A model generated the notes under the pieces. The model saw only the letters and a program-made list of their open reading frames with translations, was not told where the DNA came from and ran no database searches. Below are positions 1-8,678 of a stretch of DNA of 64,000 bases, in pieces. A program made the position numbers and the translations under genes. Position 1 is the first letter of the stretch, and every line of letters starts with the position of its first letter. Source of the stretch: Oscillospiraceae bacterium (GTDB lineage: Bacteria > Bacillota > Clostridia > Oscillospirales > Oscillospiraceae); the NCBI GenBank assembly GCA_017412765.1, contig JAFPWN010000046.1, positions 1 through 64,000 of the forward strand. The letters are read 5' to 3'.

Positions 1-15
1 ACTTGTAATTCTGAG

Positions 16-101
16 CAGAAATTGTGCCAGACAAGGCAGAAAAGCAGAGCATAATGGATATATATGGTCAAGGGGGCTAACGCAGTATGGCGCAATTTCT
101 G
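16..101 (-). repeat. D element copy 1 (structured intergenic repeat)
   Basis: Inverted arms at 16-29 and 88-101 match at 13 of 14 positions, the exception being a G-U type pair. Read on the minus strand it carries the boxes ATACTGCGTTAGCC and TGCCTTGTCTGGC. These align with the TACTTCGTT and GCCTCGTAYGGC boxes of the four other copies in the window. It lies just downstream of nagA in nagA's sense orientation. It is the most divergent copy, and its central hairpin is weak. Confidence 0.55.
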
Positions 102-137
102 CCAGAAGGACTGTCAGGTTTCTATTAAGGTTTAGTA

Positions 138-1247
138 TTATACCCTATTCCCGCCGATATATACCGCTTGCGGATGGAGTTCATCGTCACAGACCGCAAA
201 ATCCGCCCTTTTGCCCGCCTCTATCGAGCCGATTTCACCCTCCGCGCCGATAGCGCGGGCGGGGCTCAGCGAAGCGGCAATAATCGCATCCTTCTCCGGT
301 ATTCCGAATCTTACGGCGTTTCTGAGGCAGTCGAAAAGGCTGACCGATGAGCCTGCAAGCGAGCCGTCCGCGAGCCTTGCCGCGCCGTTTTTGAGGTAAA
401 TGCTCTGCCCGCCGAGGGTGTACTCCCCATCGGGCATACCCGCAGTTCGCAGCGAATCGGAGATAAGGCAGATCCTGCCCGGAAAAAGCCGGAACGCCAT
501 TCTGACGGCGCTCGGGTGAACGTGTTCTCCGTCGCAGATAAGCTCAGCTGTAACATTTCCGCGCTCGCTCGCGGCACCGATAACACCCGGCGCGCGGTGG
601 TGAATCTGCGGCATCGCGTTAAACAGATGCGTCAGGTGCCTCGCACCCGCGTCAAAGACCCGCGCCGCCGTATCATAATCCGCATCGGTGTGGGCTACGG
701 AAACGGTGCACAGTGCGCTCGCCTTTTCAACGAACTCTGCCGCGTCCTTCAGCTCCGGCGCGACGTCAACTATCCTGATCAGCCCGTTTGAGGCATTATA
801 CAGCCGCAAAAGCTCCGAAAAGTCGGGATCTCTCAGATATTTTGCGTTCTGCGCGCCCTTTTTCTTCTCCGAGAGGAACGGCCCCTCCATGTGGATCCCG
901 ACAACGCGGGCGCAGTCCGGCTCCGGGTTGCCGGCATATTGCGCGGCGCCCGAAAAAGCCCTCTCAAGCGCCTCGAGGCCAAGTGTCATCGAGGTCGGGC
1001 AAAAGCTCGTAACGCCGTTTTTTGCGAGATAACGCGCCATCGTGCGAAGTCCGTCGCCATCGGAAAAATCCGCGCCGTGAGCGCCGTGGGTGTGAATATC
1101 CACAAGTCCGGGAATAACCCTCGCGCCGCAGAGGTCGACTCCGCCGGAAGCTTCTGTGCCAATCTCCGCAAATCGCCCGTTTTCGAGCTTAAAGCCGCCG
1201 CAGAGCCAGCCCTCGGGCGTAAATATTCTCGCATTCGTAAAAAGCAT
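138..1247 (-). CDS. nagA: N-acetylglucosamine-6-phosphate deacetylase
   Basis: Removes the acetyl group from GlcNAc-6-phosphate in the cytoplasm, giving glucosamine-6-phosphate and acetate for amino-sugar catabolism and wall recycling. The 369-residue product has the family's expected length and features: the HTHGAHG metal motif near residue 60, EGPFLSEKKKGA, HLFNAM, a DGEHVHP motif and a SDSLRTAG motif. I start at the ATG ending at 1247 (MLFTNARIFTPEG), which aligns with the usual NagA N-terminus. A longer open frame runs further upstream but overlaps the next gene and has no family similarity. The ribosome binding site is weak. The upstream metallo-hydrolase ends 16 nt before this start, so the two may be cotranscribed. 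No nagB is present here. Confidence 0.93.
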   Translation of the reverse strand: MLFTNARIFTPEGWLCGGFKLENGRFAEIGTEASGGVDLCGARVIPGLVDIHTHGAHGADFSDGDGLRTMARYLAKNGVTSFCPTSMTLGLEALERAFSGAAQYAGNPEPDCARVVGIHMEGPFLSEKKKGAQNAKYLRDPDFSELLRLYNASNGLIRIVDVAPELKDAAEFVEKASALCTVSVAHTDADYDTAARVFDAGARHLTHLFNAMPQIHHRAPGVIGAASERGNVTAELICDGEHVHPSAVRMAFRLFPGRICLISDSLRTAGMPDGEYTLGGQSIYLKNGAARLADGSLAGSSVSLFDCLRNAVRFGIPEKDAIIAASLSPARAIGAEGEIGSIEAGKRADFAVCDDELHPQAVYIGGNRV

Positions 1248-1263
1248 CGTTCTCAATCGTTTT

Positions 1264-2205
1264 TTATGCGCGGTTGAATTTCTCCTTCGGCTGCTTGCAG
1301 CGCGGGCAGCGCCAGTCGTCCGGCAGCGCCTCAAACGCCACGCCGTCGTGCTCCGCGGGATCGTAGACGTAGCCGCAGATCGAGCAGACGTATTTGCCGG
1401 TCGCCTCAACAGCGGCGAAATCGACCTCGGCAAGCACCGTCGGAACGGGGTCATCAAGATCCATGACCCTCTTCGCCTCGAGGTTTTCATAGCCCTGCGG
1501 CGTGTGCGTGCCGCAGTAGACGGTCGGATGCGAGCGCACGAACTCGCGCACTCTGTCGAGCGTTTCGCGCGCGGCGGCGGGATCGTCAAATACTACGGAG
1601 AGCTTGTTTTCATAGAGCGCCTCGTCGACGTAGGTAATATCGCCGTGGAGCATATAGAAAAGTCCGCCGTCCTCGGCAATTACAATGCTGTTGCCGAGGG
1701 TGTGACCCTTCGCCTTGATGAAATACACGCCCTCGCATATCTTCTCGCTCTCCGGGAAGTTGTAATACGCGCCGGAGGTGAAATATACGGGCGTGATATT
1801 TTTGATATCAGCAAGCTCAGCGGCGCCGGTCTCGTCGGCGTTTACGAAAATCTCCGCGTTCGGAAAGCTCTTAAGCTCGCCCGAGTGGTCGGAGTGCTTG
1901 TGCGTGAGGAGTATCTTCGTCACCCTGTCCGGCGTGTAGCCGAGGGCGGCAAGAGCGTCCATGTAGCTCCGGATGTCCTTTCCGGTGTAGACGAGGCTCG
2001 TTTCGTCGGGCTTCTCCTCCGGCGTTCCGGCGGGCAGGCCGGTATCGACGAGGATAACGTCCGAGCCGGTGTCGATGAGGTAATTCTGCAGAGAGCCGCG
2101 GTAGCGCACGCTTTTGTCGAACTTCTCCATGCCTTCCTCGCCGCCGAAGGCGAAGGGCTGGGTGTAGAAGCCGTCTTTTCTGAACTTTACTGCCTTGATT
2201 ATCAT
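1264..2205 (-). CDS. Metallo-beta-lactamase-fold hydrolase with C-terminal rubredoxin domain
   Basis: A 313-residue fusion. The N-terminal ~260 residues form a metallo-beta-lactamase fold with the metal motif [10 protein letters not shown] (HxHxDH) and later histidines in GHTLGN and HGDITY. The last ~45 residues are a rubredoxin with two Cys pairs (CSICGY and CPRCKQ) that would bind one iron. Fusions of this type are known in anaerobes, but here the hydrolase portion looks like a lactonase/hydrolase rather than a flavodiiron protein, since no flavodoxin domain follows. The ATG ending at 2205 has a GGAGG site 7 nt upstream. Substrate unknown; an electron-transfer or iron-structural role of the rubredoxin tail is inference. 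Confidence 0.85.
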   Translation of the reverse strand: MIIKAVKFRKDGFYTQPFAFGGEEGMEKFDKSVRYRGSLQNYLIDTGSDVILVDTGLPAGTPEEKPDETSLVYTGKDIRSYMDALAALGYTPDRVTKILLTHKHSDHSGELKSFPNAEIFVNADETGAAELADIKNITPVYFTSGAYYNFPESEKICEGVYFIKAKGHTLGNSIVIAEDGGLFYMLHGDITYVDEALYENKLSVVFDDPAAARETLDRVREFVRSHPTVYCGTHTPQGYENLEAKRVMDLDDPVPTVLAEVDFAAVEATGKYVCSICGYVYDPAEHDGVAFEALPDDWRCPRCKQPKEKFNRA

Positions 2206-2222
2206 ATTATTACCTCCGTTTT

Positions 2223-2873
2223 TTATTTTTGTCCGCATTTTATGGTTTTCCTCAGAAAATCGAGCGCCCGGCCGATAGCGAGAAACGCCGCGAGCATCAC
2301 AATGACCGCGTAGAAAACGCCGATACCGAGCGTTTTTAAATCCGCCGACTCCGGCATAAAGCCGAACCATCCCGCCGGCGCAATGTAGTTGAGGAACGGA
2401 TAGGGCGCGGTCATGCCGTTCCACCGGAAGCCGAAAAGCGAGAGCGCCATGATGAACGCGAAATACGCCATCGGCGGCGCGACCGCAAGCGCGGGCGAAT
2501 GCTCCACGTCCGGCCCGTTCATCAGAAAGTCCGCAATGACGCTGACGGGTGTGATGAAGTGCAGGCATAAGCTCGCGCAGTTATCCTGCGCGTAGGCGGC
2601 GGCAATGCCGCGCGGGTCCATCGGCGCGAGGACGAGGAGAAAGACGAGCATCGTCGCCGTTATCGACACCGCGGCGGAGAATTTCGCCATCCCCGCCGAG
2701 AGCGAGGCGGGTCTTATTATCTGCCGGAGAGAGACGAGCGCGGCAAAGATGTTCGACAGCTGCGTGAAGTATGTAAACCCCACGGGCCAGTGGAGCATAG
2801 CTATTATCGCATACGCCGTCGAGGCGAGCGTGATAAGCTTCGGTATAAGGAATCCGGGGGTGCGCGCGTTCAT
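2223..2873 (-). CDS. Pr6Pr (FAR-17a/AIG1-like) family membrane protein
   Basis: A 216-residue integral membrane protein with about six hydrophobic segments. The pattern FTYFTQLSN in the second segment, the central [13 protein letters not shown] and the late YPFLNY are typical of the bacterial Pr6Pr family, related to FAR-17a/AIG1. The family's biochemical role in bacteria is not settled; some eukaryotic relatives are lipid hydrolases. The start overlaps the cstA stop by 4 nt, so the two genes are translationally coupled. Confidence 0.72.
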   Translation of the reverse strand: MNARTPGFLIPKLITLASTAYAIIAMLHWPVGFTYFTQLSNIFAALVSLRQIIRPASLSAGMAKFSAAVSITATMLVFLLVLAPMDPRGIAAAYAQDNCASLCLHFITPVSVIADFLMNGPDVEHSPALAVAPPMAYFAFIMALSLFGFRWNGMTAPYPFLNYIAPAGWFGFMPESADLKTLGIGVFYAVIVMLAAFLAIGRALDFLRKTIKCGQK

Positions 2874-4276
2874 TTGCTCTTTCTCAGCCGGAAAACGTAG
2901 AAGGCAAAGAGCGCCGCGGCGAAAACGATACCGGCGGGGTAGCCGATAGAGGCGCTGAGGCCGAAGCCCTCGCCCGCCATAAGTATGTAGGTCATGCTGA
3001 CCGCGCTCATAAAGCTCGCGGGCAGGGCGGTTATAAGGCTCGTGAGCTTATTTTCGTGCGTTTTCAGCAGATACGCGGTGGCGACCCACAGCGCGATCAT
3101 CGCAAGAGTCTGATTCGACCAGGAGAAATAGCGCCAGAGGACGTTGAAATCGAGCTGCGTCAGCACAGCGCCAGCCGCGAGGAGCGGAAGCGTTATGAGA
3201 AGGCGGTTGCGGATGCTCTTCTGATCGAGCTTAGTTATCTCCGCGAGGATAAGGCGCGCCGAGCGGAACGCAGTATCGCCCGAGGTTATCGGGCAGGCGA
3301 TAACGCCGATTATGGCGAGGACGCCGCCCACCGGGCCGAGCATTCCGGTGGAAATATCGTAGACAGCGCCGGACTGGCCGAGAGTGGAGAGGGCGTTGTT
3401 CAGTCCTCCGGTCGCGCCGTAGAACGCGACGCCGCCCGCCGCCCATACGAGGGCGATTACGGACTCGGAGAGCATGGCGCCGTAGAACACCTTGCGTCCA
3501 ATCTTCTCAGAGGTGATGCACTTTGAGACCATAGGCGACTGCGTTGCGTGGAAGCCGGAGATGGCGCCGCAGGCGACGGTCACGAACATAAAGGGCCACA
3601 CCGGAAGCCCCTCGGGATGCAGGTTCTCGAGCGTGATCTCCGGAACGGTGTAGCCGCCGGCGATAATGCCGCCGAGGATACCCGCCGCCATGATGATCAG
3701 CACCGCGCCGAACACGGGATAGAGCTTGCCGATGATCTTATCTATCGGCAGAAGCGTTGCGAGGATGTAGTAGATCAGGATAACGACTATCCAGAAGGTC
3801 ACGTTCAGCGTATCGGGCGTGAGCCGCGCGAGAAGCGCCGCCGGGGAGTTTACGAACACCGTGCCGGTCAGAATGAGCAGAACGATCGAGAACACGCGCA
3901 TTATCCATTTCGCCGCGCCGCCGAGGTAGATGCCGCTCAGCTCCGCGATGGAGGCGCCGTCGTGGCGCTCGGAGATCATGCCGCACATATAATCGTGAAC
4001 TCCGCCGCCGAGCACCGAGCCGAAGATTATCCACAGAAACACCACCGGCCCGAAGCACGCGCCCATCAGCGCGCCGAATATCGGCCCCGTTCCGGCGATG
4101 TTCAGAAGCTGAACGAGAAAAGCCTTCCACGTCGGCATCGGCATGAAGTCAACGCCGTCGTTTCTGGTGTAGGCGGGAGTTTTTCGGTCGTCCGGCGCGA
4201 AAACGCCCTCGACGAGTCTGCCGTAAATGAAATATCCCGCGATGAGAACCGCAAATGAAATTACAAGTGATACCAT
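2870..4276 (-). CDS. cstA: Carbon starvation CstA family transporter
   Basis: A 468-residue polytopic membrane protein of the CstA family (peptide and pyruvate uptake in characterised members). The N-terminus contains the family signature around QLLNIAGTGPIFGALMG, then FGSVLGGGVHDYMCGM and IISGFHATQSPM-like segments, followed by many transmembrane helices. It is shorter than the ~700-residue E. coli CstA and matches the compact clostridial form. The next gene overlaps it by 4 nt. The substrate here is inferred as peptides or pyruvate, not shown. Confidence 0.88.
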   Translation of the reverse strand: MVSLVISFAVLIAGYFIYGRLVEGVFAPDDRKTPAYTRNDGVDFMPMPTWKAFLVQLLNIAGTGPIFGALMGACFGPVVFLWIIFGSVLGGGVHDYMCGMISERHDGASIAELSGIYLGGAAKWIMRVFSIVLLILTGTVFVNSPAALLARLTPDTLNVTFWIVVILIYYILATLLPIDKIIGKLYPVFGAVLIIMAAGILGGIIAGGYTVPEITLENLHPEGLPVWPFMFVTVACGAISGFHATQSPMVSKCITSEKIGRKVFYGAMLSESVIALVWAAGGVAFYGATGGLNNALSTLGQSGAVYDISTGMLGPVGGVLAIIGVIACPITSGDTAFRSARLILAEITKLDQKSIRNRLLITLPLLAAGAVLTQLDFNVLWRYFSWSNQTLAMIALWVATAYLLKTHENKLTSLITALPASFMSAVSMTYILMAGEGFGLSASIGYPAGIVFAAALFAFYVFRLRKSK

Positions 4277-4303
4277 AGTTATGCCTTCTTCTTAAATTAT
4301 TGC

Positions 4304-5530
4304 TCAGAATGCCCATCTGCCGCGGCGGAAGACGGGAACGGTCTTTCCGTCGCGCGTAACGGCGTCGATGTCAAGTCCATCAAACCCGATCATGAAATCG
4401 ACGTGGATCATCGAATCGTTTATGCCGAGAGCGCGGCACTCGTCGAGAGTCATCTCCTCAAAGCCGCGGATGGTGTCGGCAAAGCCCATGCCGAGCGCGA
4501 GGTGGCACGCCGCGTTCTCGTCAAAGAGAGTGTTGTAAAAGAGGAGCCCGGATTCCGAGATCGGTGAGTTTACCGGAACGAGCGCGCACTCTCCGAGGTA
4601 GGCGGCGCCCTCGTCCATCGAGATCATCTCCTCAAGGAGCTGCTGATTTTTCTCAGCCTTTACCTCGACCGCCCTGCCGTTTTCAAATCGGACGGAGAAG
4701 TTCTCGATAAGCTGACCCTGATAGCTCAAGGGCTTTGTCGCGTAGACTATGCCCTCCGCCTTGCCGCGCATCGGGGAGATGAAGCACTCCTCGGTCGGTA
4801 TGTTCGGGTTGAAGAACACGCCCGATCCCTTTGTTACGTCGCCGCCGCCCTTGAAAACCGCCTCCGGTATCATGCCGACGGTGAGATCGGTGCCGTTGTC
4901 GCCCTTGTAGCGCAGCTCCGAAATGCCGAGGCTGTTCAGGTACGCGCAGCGGTTTTCGAGGTTTTTATCGTGCCTCTCCCACTCGCCCACGGGATCGTCC
5001 GTGATGCGCGAGGTGAAGAGTATCGCCTCCCACAGCTTTTCGATCGCCCTGCCCTTCGGCAGCTCCGGGAAGAGCTTTTTCGCCCACGCCGCGCCGGGGA
5101 CCGCCGCGATGCACCACTGATACTTGTTCTCCATCTCATCGTGGTAGGGCTTTACGATCGGATAGCGCTTTCTTCGCGCGAGCGCGACCTTCTTCTGATT
5201 TATGCCCCGGAGACCGTCGGGATCGTCGGAATCGAGGTAGATCGTGCAGGGCAGCGTATCGACGCGGTGCTGAAGCTTCGCCTTTTCCCACTCCTCGACC
5301 TTCGCCATCGTAGTAACGCTCTGATGGCGGACGTGCAGCTTTTCGAGCGGCTGATACTCGAACTCGACCCTGACCTTTCTCGCGCCCGCCTTGTAGCACT
5401 CGTCAACGAGCAGCTCGACAAACTTCGGCTGCTCGATGCCGCAGGCGATGATAACGTCCTGCCCCTTCTGAATATTTACGCCCACGCGGGCGATGGTGCG
5501 CGCATAAGCGCGCAGAACTGTCTGTTTCAT
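4304..5530 (-). CDS. Aminopeptidase, peptidase family M29
   Basis: A 408-residue cytoplasmic metallo-aminopeptidase of the M29 (AmpS/PepS/aminopeptidase T) family. The dimetal ligands known for the family are visible: Glu in PTEECFISP, Glu in AYLGECALVP, His in NAACHLALG, and His plus Asp in MIHVDFMIG. Length is normal. It releases N-terminal residues from peptides and fits beside cstA, a candidate peptide importer 27 nt downstream. The ATG ending at 5530 is preceded by AAGGAG. Confidence 0.9.
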   Translation of the reverse strand: MKQTVLRAYARTIARVGVNIQKGQDVIIACGIEQPKFVELLVDECYKAGARKVRVEFEYQPLEKLHVRHQSVTTMAKVEEWEKAKLQHRVDTLPCTIYLDSDDPDGLRGINQKKVALARRKRYPIVKPYHDEMENKYQWCIAAVPGAAWAKKLFPELPKGRAIEKLWEAILFTSRITDDPVGEWERHDKNLENRCAYLNSLGISELRYKGDNGTDLTVGMIPEAVFKGGGDVTKGSGVFFNPNIPTEECFISPMRGKAEGIVYATKPLSYQGQLIENFSVRFENGRAVEVKAEKNQQLLEEMISMDEGAAYLGECALVPVNSPISESGLLFYNTLFDENAACHLALGMGFADTIRGFEEMTLDECRALGINDSMIHVDFMIGFDGLDIDAVTRDGKTVPVFRRGRWAF

Positions 5531-5606
5531 GCAGATTTTTCTCCTTGCTGTCCAATTACCAGCGCTTCATATTTTTCTCTATTCCGAAATCTTCCATTTC
5601 CGGCCT

Positions 5607-5843
5607 TTATCTGCACCAGGTGTGCCACTCGGGCGGCTCGGGCAGCTTTTCGCCCTTTATGAGCGCGGCAATGACCCTCCAATGCACGCCGACGAAAGCT
5701 CCGGCGCAGAAGAGGAGAATGCCCAGAATTACGCGCCTTCTCGCCCTGCGCACCCTCTTGCGCGCCTCCTTCTTCGCCTTTTTCTTCGCTTCCTCGACAA
5801 TTTTATCCTTAACCTTTTCGGTCAGTTCTTCCTTAATATCCAT
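5607..5843 (-). CDS. Small single-pass membrane protein, unknown function
   Basis: A 78-residue protein. Residues 1-38 are highly charged and predicted helical (many Lys, Arg and Glu, RKRVRRARRR at the end). One hydrophobic segment follows (VILGILLFCAGAFVGV) with a short polar tail. An AGGG-type site precedes the ATG, and a consensus promoter lies at 5878-5906. No family recognised. It could be cotranscribed with the aminopeptidase 76 nt downstream. Confidence 0.7.
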   Translation of the reverse strand: MDIKEELTEKVKDKIVEEAKKKAKKEARKRVRRARRRVILGILLFCAGAFVGVHWRVIAALIKGEKLPEPPEWHTWCR

Positions 5844-5877
5844 TTTCAGCCCTCCAAGCTAAATATTTTATGCGATA

Positions 5878-5906
5878 ATTATACACTCTCCGGCGGTATT
5901 ATTCAA
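5878..5906 (-). promoter_or_regulatory. SigA-type promoter for the 5843 gene
   Basis: On the minus strand TTGAAT and TATAAT are separated by 17 nt. It is back to back with the plus-strand promoter at 5914-5943. Confidence 0.75.
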
Positions 5907-5913
5907 TAACATA

Positions 5914-5943
5914 TTGACAACCTGCCGCGCGCAAAAGTAAAAT
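5914..5943 (+). promoter_or_regulatory. SigA-type promoter for the dehydrogenase operon
   Basis: TTGACA and TAAAAT are separated by 18 nt, ending 34 nt before the ATG at 5978, which has an AAGGAGG site. Confidence 0.75.
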
Positions 5944-5977
5944 ATCGGCAGAAAATCGCGCACAAGGAGGCTTTCTT

Positions 5978-6934
5978 ATGGCAAAAAAGCTGACGGTGGT
6001 ATTCCCTTCGCTCACCGAGGCTCAGCGCGGGAGCATACTCTCCGCCGCGCGGGAGGCGGGATACGAGTGCGTATTCGCCGCCGACCCCGAGCTCGACGCC
6101 GCTGACGCGGAAATAATCTTCGGCTACGGCGCGGACTATCTTCATCGTGCAAAGGCGCTGCGCTGGTTCTGCTCCTTTTCCGCCGGGGTCGAGGGTTACC
6201 TCCGGCCGGGGTATTTCGCCTCTCCGGACGTGATCGTGTCGAACTCCTCCGGCGCCTACGGCGTGACGATAGCGGAGCATATCGTGATGGCCGCGCTGGA
6301 GCTTATGCGCCGGCAGGCTGAATATTCGGAGATCGTCGCGCGGCGCGAATGGGTGCGGGATCTCAGTATCCGCTCTCTGCGCGGCGCAAGGATCACCCTC
6401 CTCGGCACCGGCGATATCGGGCGCGAGGCGGCGAAAAGACTGCGCGCCTTCGACCCTGCGCGCATCGTCGGCGTAAACCGCCGGGGCGCGGACTCCTACG
6501 GGCTTTTTGACAGCGTTCTGCCGGTCAGTGAGCTTGAAAAGGCGCTCCCCGAGACCGATCTTCTCATAATGTCGCTGCCCGAGACCGCCGAAACGCGGGG
6601 AATACTCTCCGCCGGGCGCCTGGAGCTTATGCCGCGCGGCTCGTTTATCGTAAACGTCGGGCGCGGGAGCGCCATCGACCAGCCGGCGCTCGAAGCCTTA
6701 CTGCGGCGCGGTCACTTTTCCGGCGCGGCGCTCGACGTTTTCGCCGAGGAGCCGATCCCGCGGGGCAGCTCGCTCTGGAGCTGCCCGAAGCTTCTCATAA
6801 CGCCGCATATCTCCGGCAACGTGACCCTTGACTACACGCAGGAGCGGATAGTTGAGCTGTTTCTCGAGGATTTTGAAAATTACTGCGCCGGAAAGCCGCT
6901 CAAAAGGCTCGTCCGCCGCGAGATCGGGTATTGA
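5978..6934 (+). CDS. D-2-hydroxyacid dehydrogenase family protein
   Basis: A 318-residue NAD-dependent oxidoreductase of the D-isomer-specific 2-hydroxyacid dehydrogenase family. Visible are the nucleotide-binding loop LLGTGDIGREAAKRL near residue 140, the catalytic Arg in VNVGRGSAID, the Glu in DVFAEEPI and the His in ITPHISGN. The N-terminal third has a surface binding-domain half with a FSAGVEGY motif, typical of glyoxylate/hydroxypyruvate reductase-like members. The substrate is probably a small 2-oxoacid. It leads a plus-strand run with the SGNH hydrolase 23 nt downstream. Confidence 0.88.
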   Translation: MAKKLTVVFPSLTEAQRGSILSAAREAGYECVFAADPELDAADAEIIFGYGADYLHRAKALRWFCSFSAGVEGYLRPGYFASPDVIVSNSSGAYGVTIAEHIVMAALELMRRQAEYSEIVARREWVRDLSIRSLRGARITLLGTGDIGREAAKRLRAFDPARIVGVNRRGADSYGLFDSVLPVSELEKALPETDLLIMSLPETAETRGILSAGRLELMPRGSFIVNVGRGSAIDQPALEALLRRGHFSGAALDVFAEEPIPRGSSLWSCPKLLITPHISGNVTLDYTQERIVELFLEDFENYCAGKPLKRLVRREIGY

Positions 6935-6957
6935 TGCCCGAAAAGGAGTCATAAAGA

Positions 6958-7629
6958 ATGTCATTTCGCGATAAAATAGATCGTTTTGTGCTGAAATACC
7001 TCGCCGTTCCGCCCCCGCCGCGCATTAAGTCCGGCGTGCGTCACATAGCCTGCATAGGCGACAGCATCACCTTCGGCGCGGGAGTCGGCGGCGTAAAGCG
7101 CAAAACGTGGGAGTTTTTTCTTGAGGATCGCCTCGGGGACGGCTGGCAGGTCCTGAATTACGGCGCAAGCGGCAGAACGCTCCTCGACAGCGGCGACTAC
7201 CCGTACAGGTCTGAAAAATTCTACCGCGTTTCCATGCGCTGCGGCGCCGATATTTACATCATTATGCTCGGCACGAACGACTCAAAGCCATATAACTGGC
7301 AGCGCGAGAGCTACGAGCGCTCTCTGCGCGCCCTTGCCTCCGGGTATCGCGCTCTGCCGAACTCGCCGCGCGTGATCCTTATGACCCCGCCGCGCTGTTA
7401 TCCCGACGAAAAAGCCGGGAAAGTCCTCTTTGACATCAGCGCCGAGGTCATCGACGGTGACATCGCGCCGATCGTGAGATCCGTCGCCTCGGAGCTTGGT
7501 TTGCAGGTCATAGACCTCAACGCGTTCACGCAGGGTCACGCCGAATGGTTCAATGACGGCGTCCATCCGAACGAAAAAGGAAACCGCGCCATCGCGGAGT
7601 TCATCGCCGGCGCTCTCAGCGAGGTGTGA
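6958..7629 (+). CDS. SGNH/GDSL-family hydrolase (esterase or acetylhydrolase)
   Basis: A 223-residue protein with the four SGNH blocks: IACIGDSITFGAG (nucleophile Ser), LNYGASGRTL (Gly), MLGTNDSK (Asn) and DGVHPNEKG (Asp-x-x-His). No signal peptide, so probably cytoplasmic. Members deacylate sugars or lipids; the substrate cannot be read from the sequence. Start chosen at the ATG at 6958 with AAGGAG 9 nt upstream. Its stop overlaps a potential GTG of the following lipoprotein. Confidence 0.85.
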   Translation: MSFRDKIDRFVLKYLAVPPPPRIKSGVRHIACIGDSITFGAGVGGVKRKTWEFFLEDRLGDGWQVLNYGASGRTLLDSGDYPYRSEKFYRVSMRCGADIYIIMLGTNDSKPYNWQRESYERSLRALASGYRALPNSPRVILMTPPRCYPDEKAGKVLFDISAEVIDGDIAPIVRSVASELGLQVIDLNAFTQGHAEWFNDGVHPNEKGNRAIAEFIAGALSEV

Positions 7630-7631
7630 AA

Positions 7632-8063
7632 ATGAAAAGACTCGCAATTTTTCTCGCGCTCGCGGCGCTTTTAGCCTCATGCGCCGCTCCGCAGGTCGCA
7701 ACAACCGAAATCGAAACGGAGGAAAAAGCCATGACCCTTAAAATAGGCGGCGAAACAGTCGCGGTCGAATGGGAGAATAACGAATCGGTGCGCGCGCTCG
7801 CGGCGCTCTGCCCGCTCGAAATAGATATGCGGATGTACGGCGGCTTCGAGCAGGTCGGCTCCATCGGAGAGCGCATCGCTCGGAGCGATGAGGAGACGGT
7901 GACAGGCCCGGGCGATATAGTTCTCTACTCCGGCGATCAGATCGTCATATTCTACGGCTCGAACGAGTGGGCGTACACGCGCCTCGGGCATATAACGGGA
8001 AAAACCGCCGCCGAGCTAACGGAGCTTCTCGGCAGCGGCAGCGTCACAATTTCGCTTGAATAA
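7632..8063 (+). CDS. Cyclophilin-like fold lipoprotein
   Basis: A 143-residue protein. Residues 1-17 are a lipoprotein signal with the lipobox LLASC. The rest matches the bacterial cyclophilin-like domain (Cyclophil_like2) in pattern: LKIGGETVAVEWENN at the start, then YGGFEQVGSIG, GPGDIVLYSGDQIVIFYGSN and a final LGHITG. Related proteins are often annotated as flavodoxin-associated or hypothetical; isomerase activity is not implied. The preferred start is the ATG at 7632; a GTG at 7626 is also possible. It is directly downstream of the SGNH gene and probably in the same transcript. Confidence 0.82.
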   Translation: MKRLAIFLALAALLASCAAPQVATTEIETEEKAMTLKIGGETVAVEWENNESVRALAALCPLEIDMRMYGGFEQVGSIGERIARSDEETVTGPGDIVLYSGDQIVIFYGSNEWAYTRLGHITGKTAAELTELLGSGSVTISLE

Positions 8064-8092
8064 ACCTCGGGCACCGCGAAAAGGAGATAATA

Positions 8093-8211
8093 ATGAAACA
8101 GATTTTGAGTCGGACAATATCAGCTTTGTCGAGGTTTCGGAGAGTTTAGAGAACGATTATCTCAAAACAGCAGGGCTATCCACAGCGCAGCAGAAAAGAG
8201 GTGCGAGCTAA
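8093..8211 (+). pseudogene. Remnant of a gene 5' end, possibly a GNAT acetyltransferase
   Basis: A strong AAGGAGATAATA site and an ATG at 8093 lead after two codons into a frame broken by one missing base. From 8101 the next frame reads DFESDNISFVEVSES then LENDYLKTAG, resembling the beginning of a clostridial GNAT acetyltransferase family. It then ends in unrelated sequence at TAA 8209-8211, where a terminator hairpin begins. I see no continuation of the domain. The gene therefore looks both frameshifted and truncated. The GNAT assignment is from memory of the family and is tentative. Confidence 0.4.
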
Positions 8212-8230
8212 TGCGGCTCGCACCTCTTTT
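8194..8230. terminator. Bidirectional intrinsic terminator
   Basis: A perfect 15-bp stem (AAAAGAGGTGCGAGC and its complement) with a 7-nt loop and A and T tracts on both sides. It serves the plus-strand run ending at 8063 and the convergent DUF2200 gene. Confidence 0.9.
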
Positions 8231-8234
8231 GGTT

Positions 8235-8561
8235 TTATCTCATTATCTTCTCGAGCGGTCTGCCCTTATCGAGCTGTCTTACGCGCTTCATGAGCGGATC
8301 CTCTATGCTCTCGACCTGCACGCCGCAGACCTTGCCGGTTATCAGCTCCGCGCGCGGATTGTACGCCGGCGCATTCTCCAGAAAGGCGCCGTAAGAGGCG
8401 TCGGACTCGGCAAGCGAAGCAAGCTCCTCCGGCGAACAGCCCGTGAGCCACGCGGTGAGCGCGTCAACCTCGGCGCGCGTTCTGCCCTTTCGCTCAGCCT
8501 TCTGCACGAGCAGCGTGTAGACCTCACCGAAGCGCATATCAAAAACGCTCTTTCTCGGCAT
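8235..8561 (-). CDS. DUF2200 family protein
   Basis: A 108-residue protein matching DUF2200: a VFDMRFGEVYTLLVQKAERK block at the N-terminus, a conserved TAWLTGCSPEEL segment and a C-terminal LMKRVRQLDKG motif. Function unknown for the family. It is a single gene ending at the bidirectional terminator, with a GGTGATGT site upstream of the ATG. Confidence 0.85.
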   Translation of the reverse strand: MPRKSVFDMRFGEVYTLLVQKAERKGRTRAEVDALTAWLTGCSPEELASLAESDASYGAFLENAPAYNPRAELITGKVCGVQVESIEDPLMKRVRQLDKGRPLEKIMR

Positions 8562-8589
8562 AATACATCACCTTTTTCCGAATAATTAC

Positions 8590-8618
8590 TTGACAAACAT
8601 CTCTCGATTATTTATACT
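8590..8618 (+). promoter_or_regulatory. SigA-type promoter of the nucleotidyltransferase-like gene
   Basis: TTGACA and TATACT are separated by 17 nt, about 55 nt before the gene start. Confidence 0.75.
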
Positions 8619-8678
8619 ACAACGATTTAACAACGCAAAGTTAAATGGGCGGCTTGGGCAGAAGAAAGGGTGTGTTAT

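Noticed and set aside
138-1589. Longer version of NagA starting at 1589
   Set aside because: The extra 114 codons overlap the metallo-hydrolase gene and give a low-complexity Arg-rich sequence; the ATG at 1247 matches the family.
1264-2568. Longer version of the metallo-hydrolase starting at 2568
   Set aside because: Extension overlaps the Pr6Pr gene; the ATG ending at 2205 has a good ribosome binding site.
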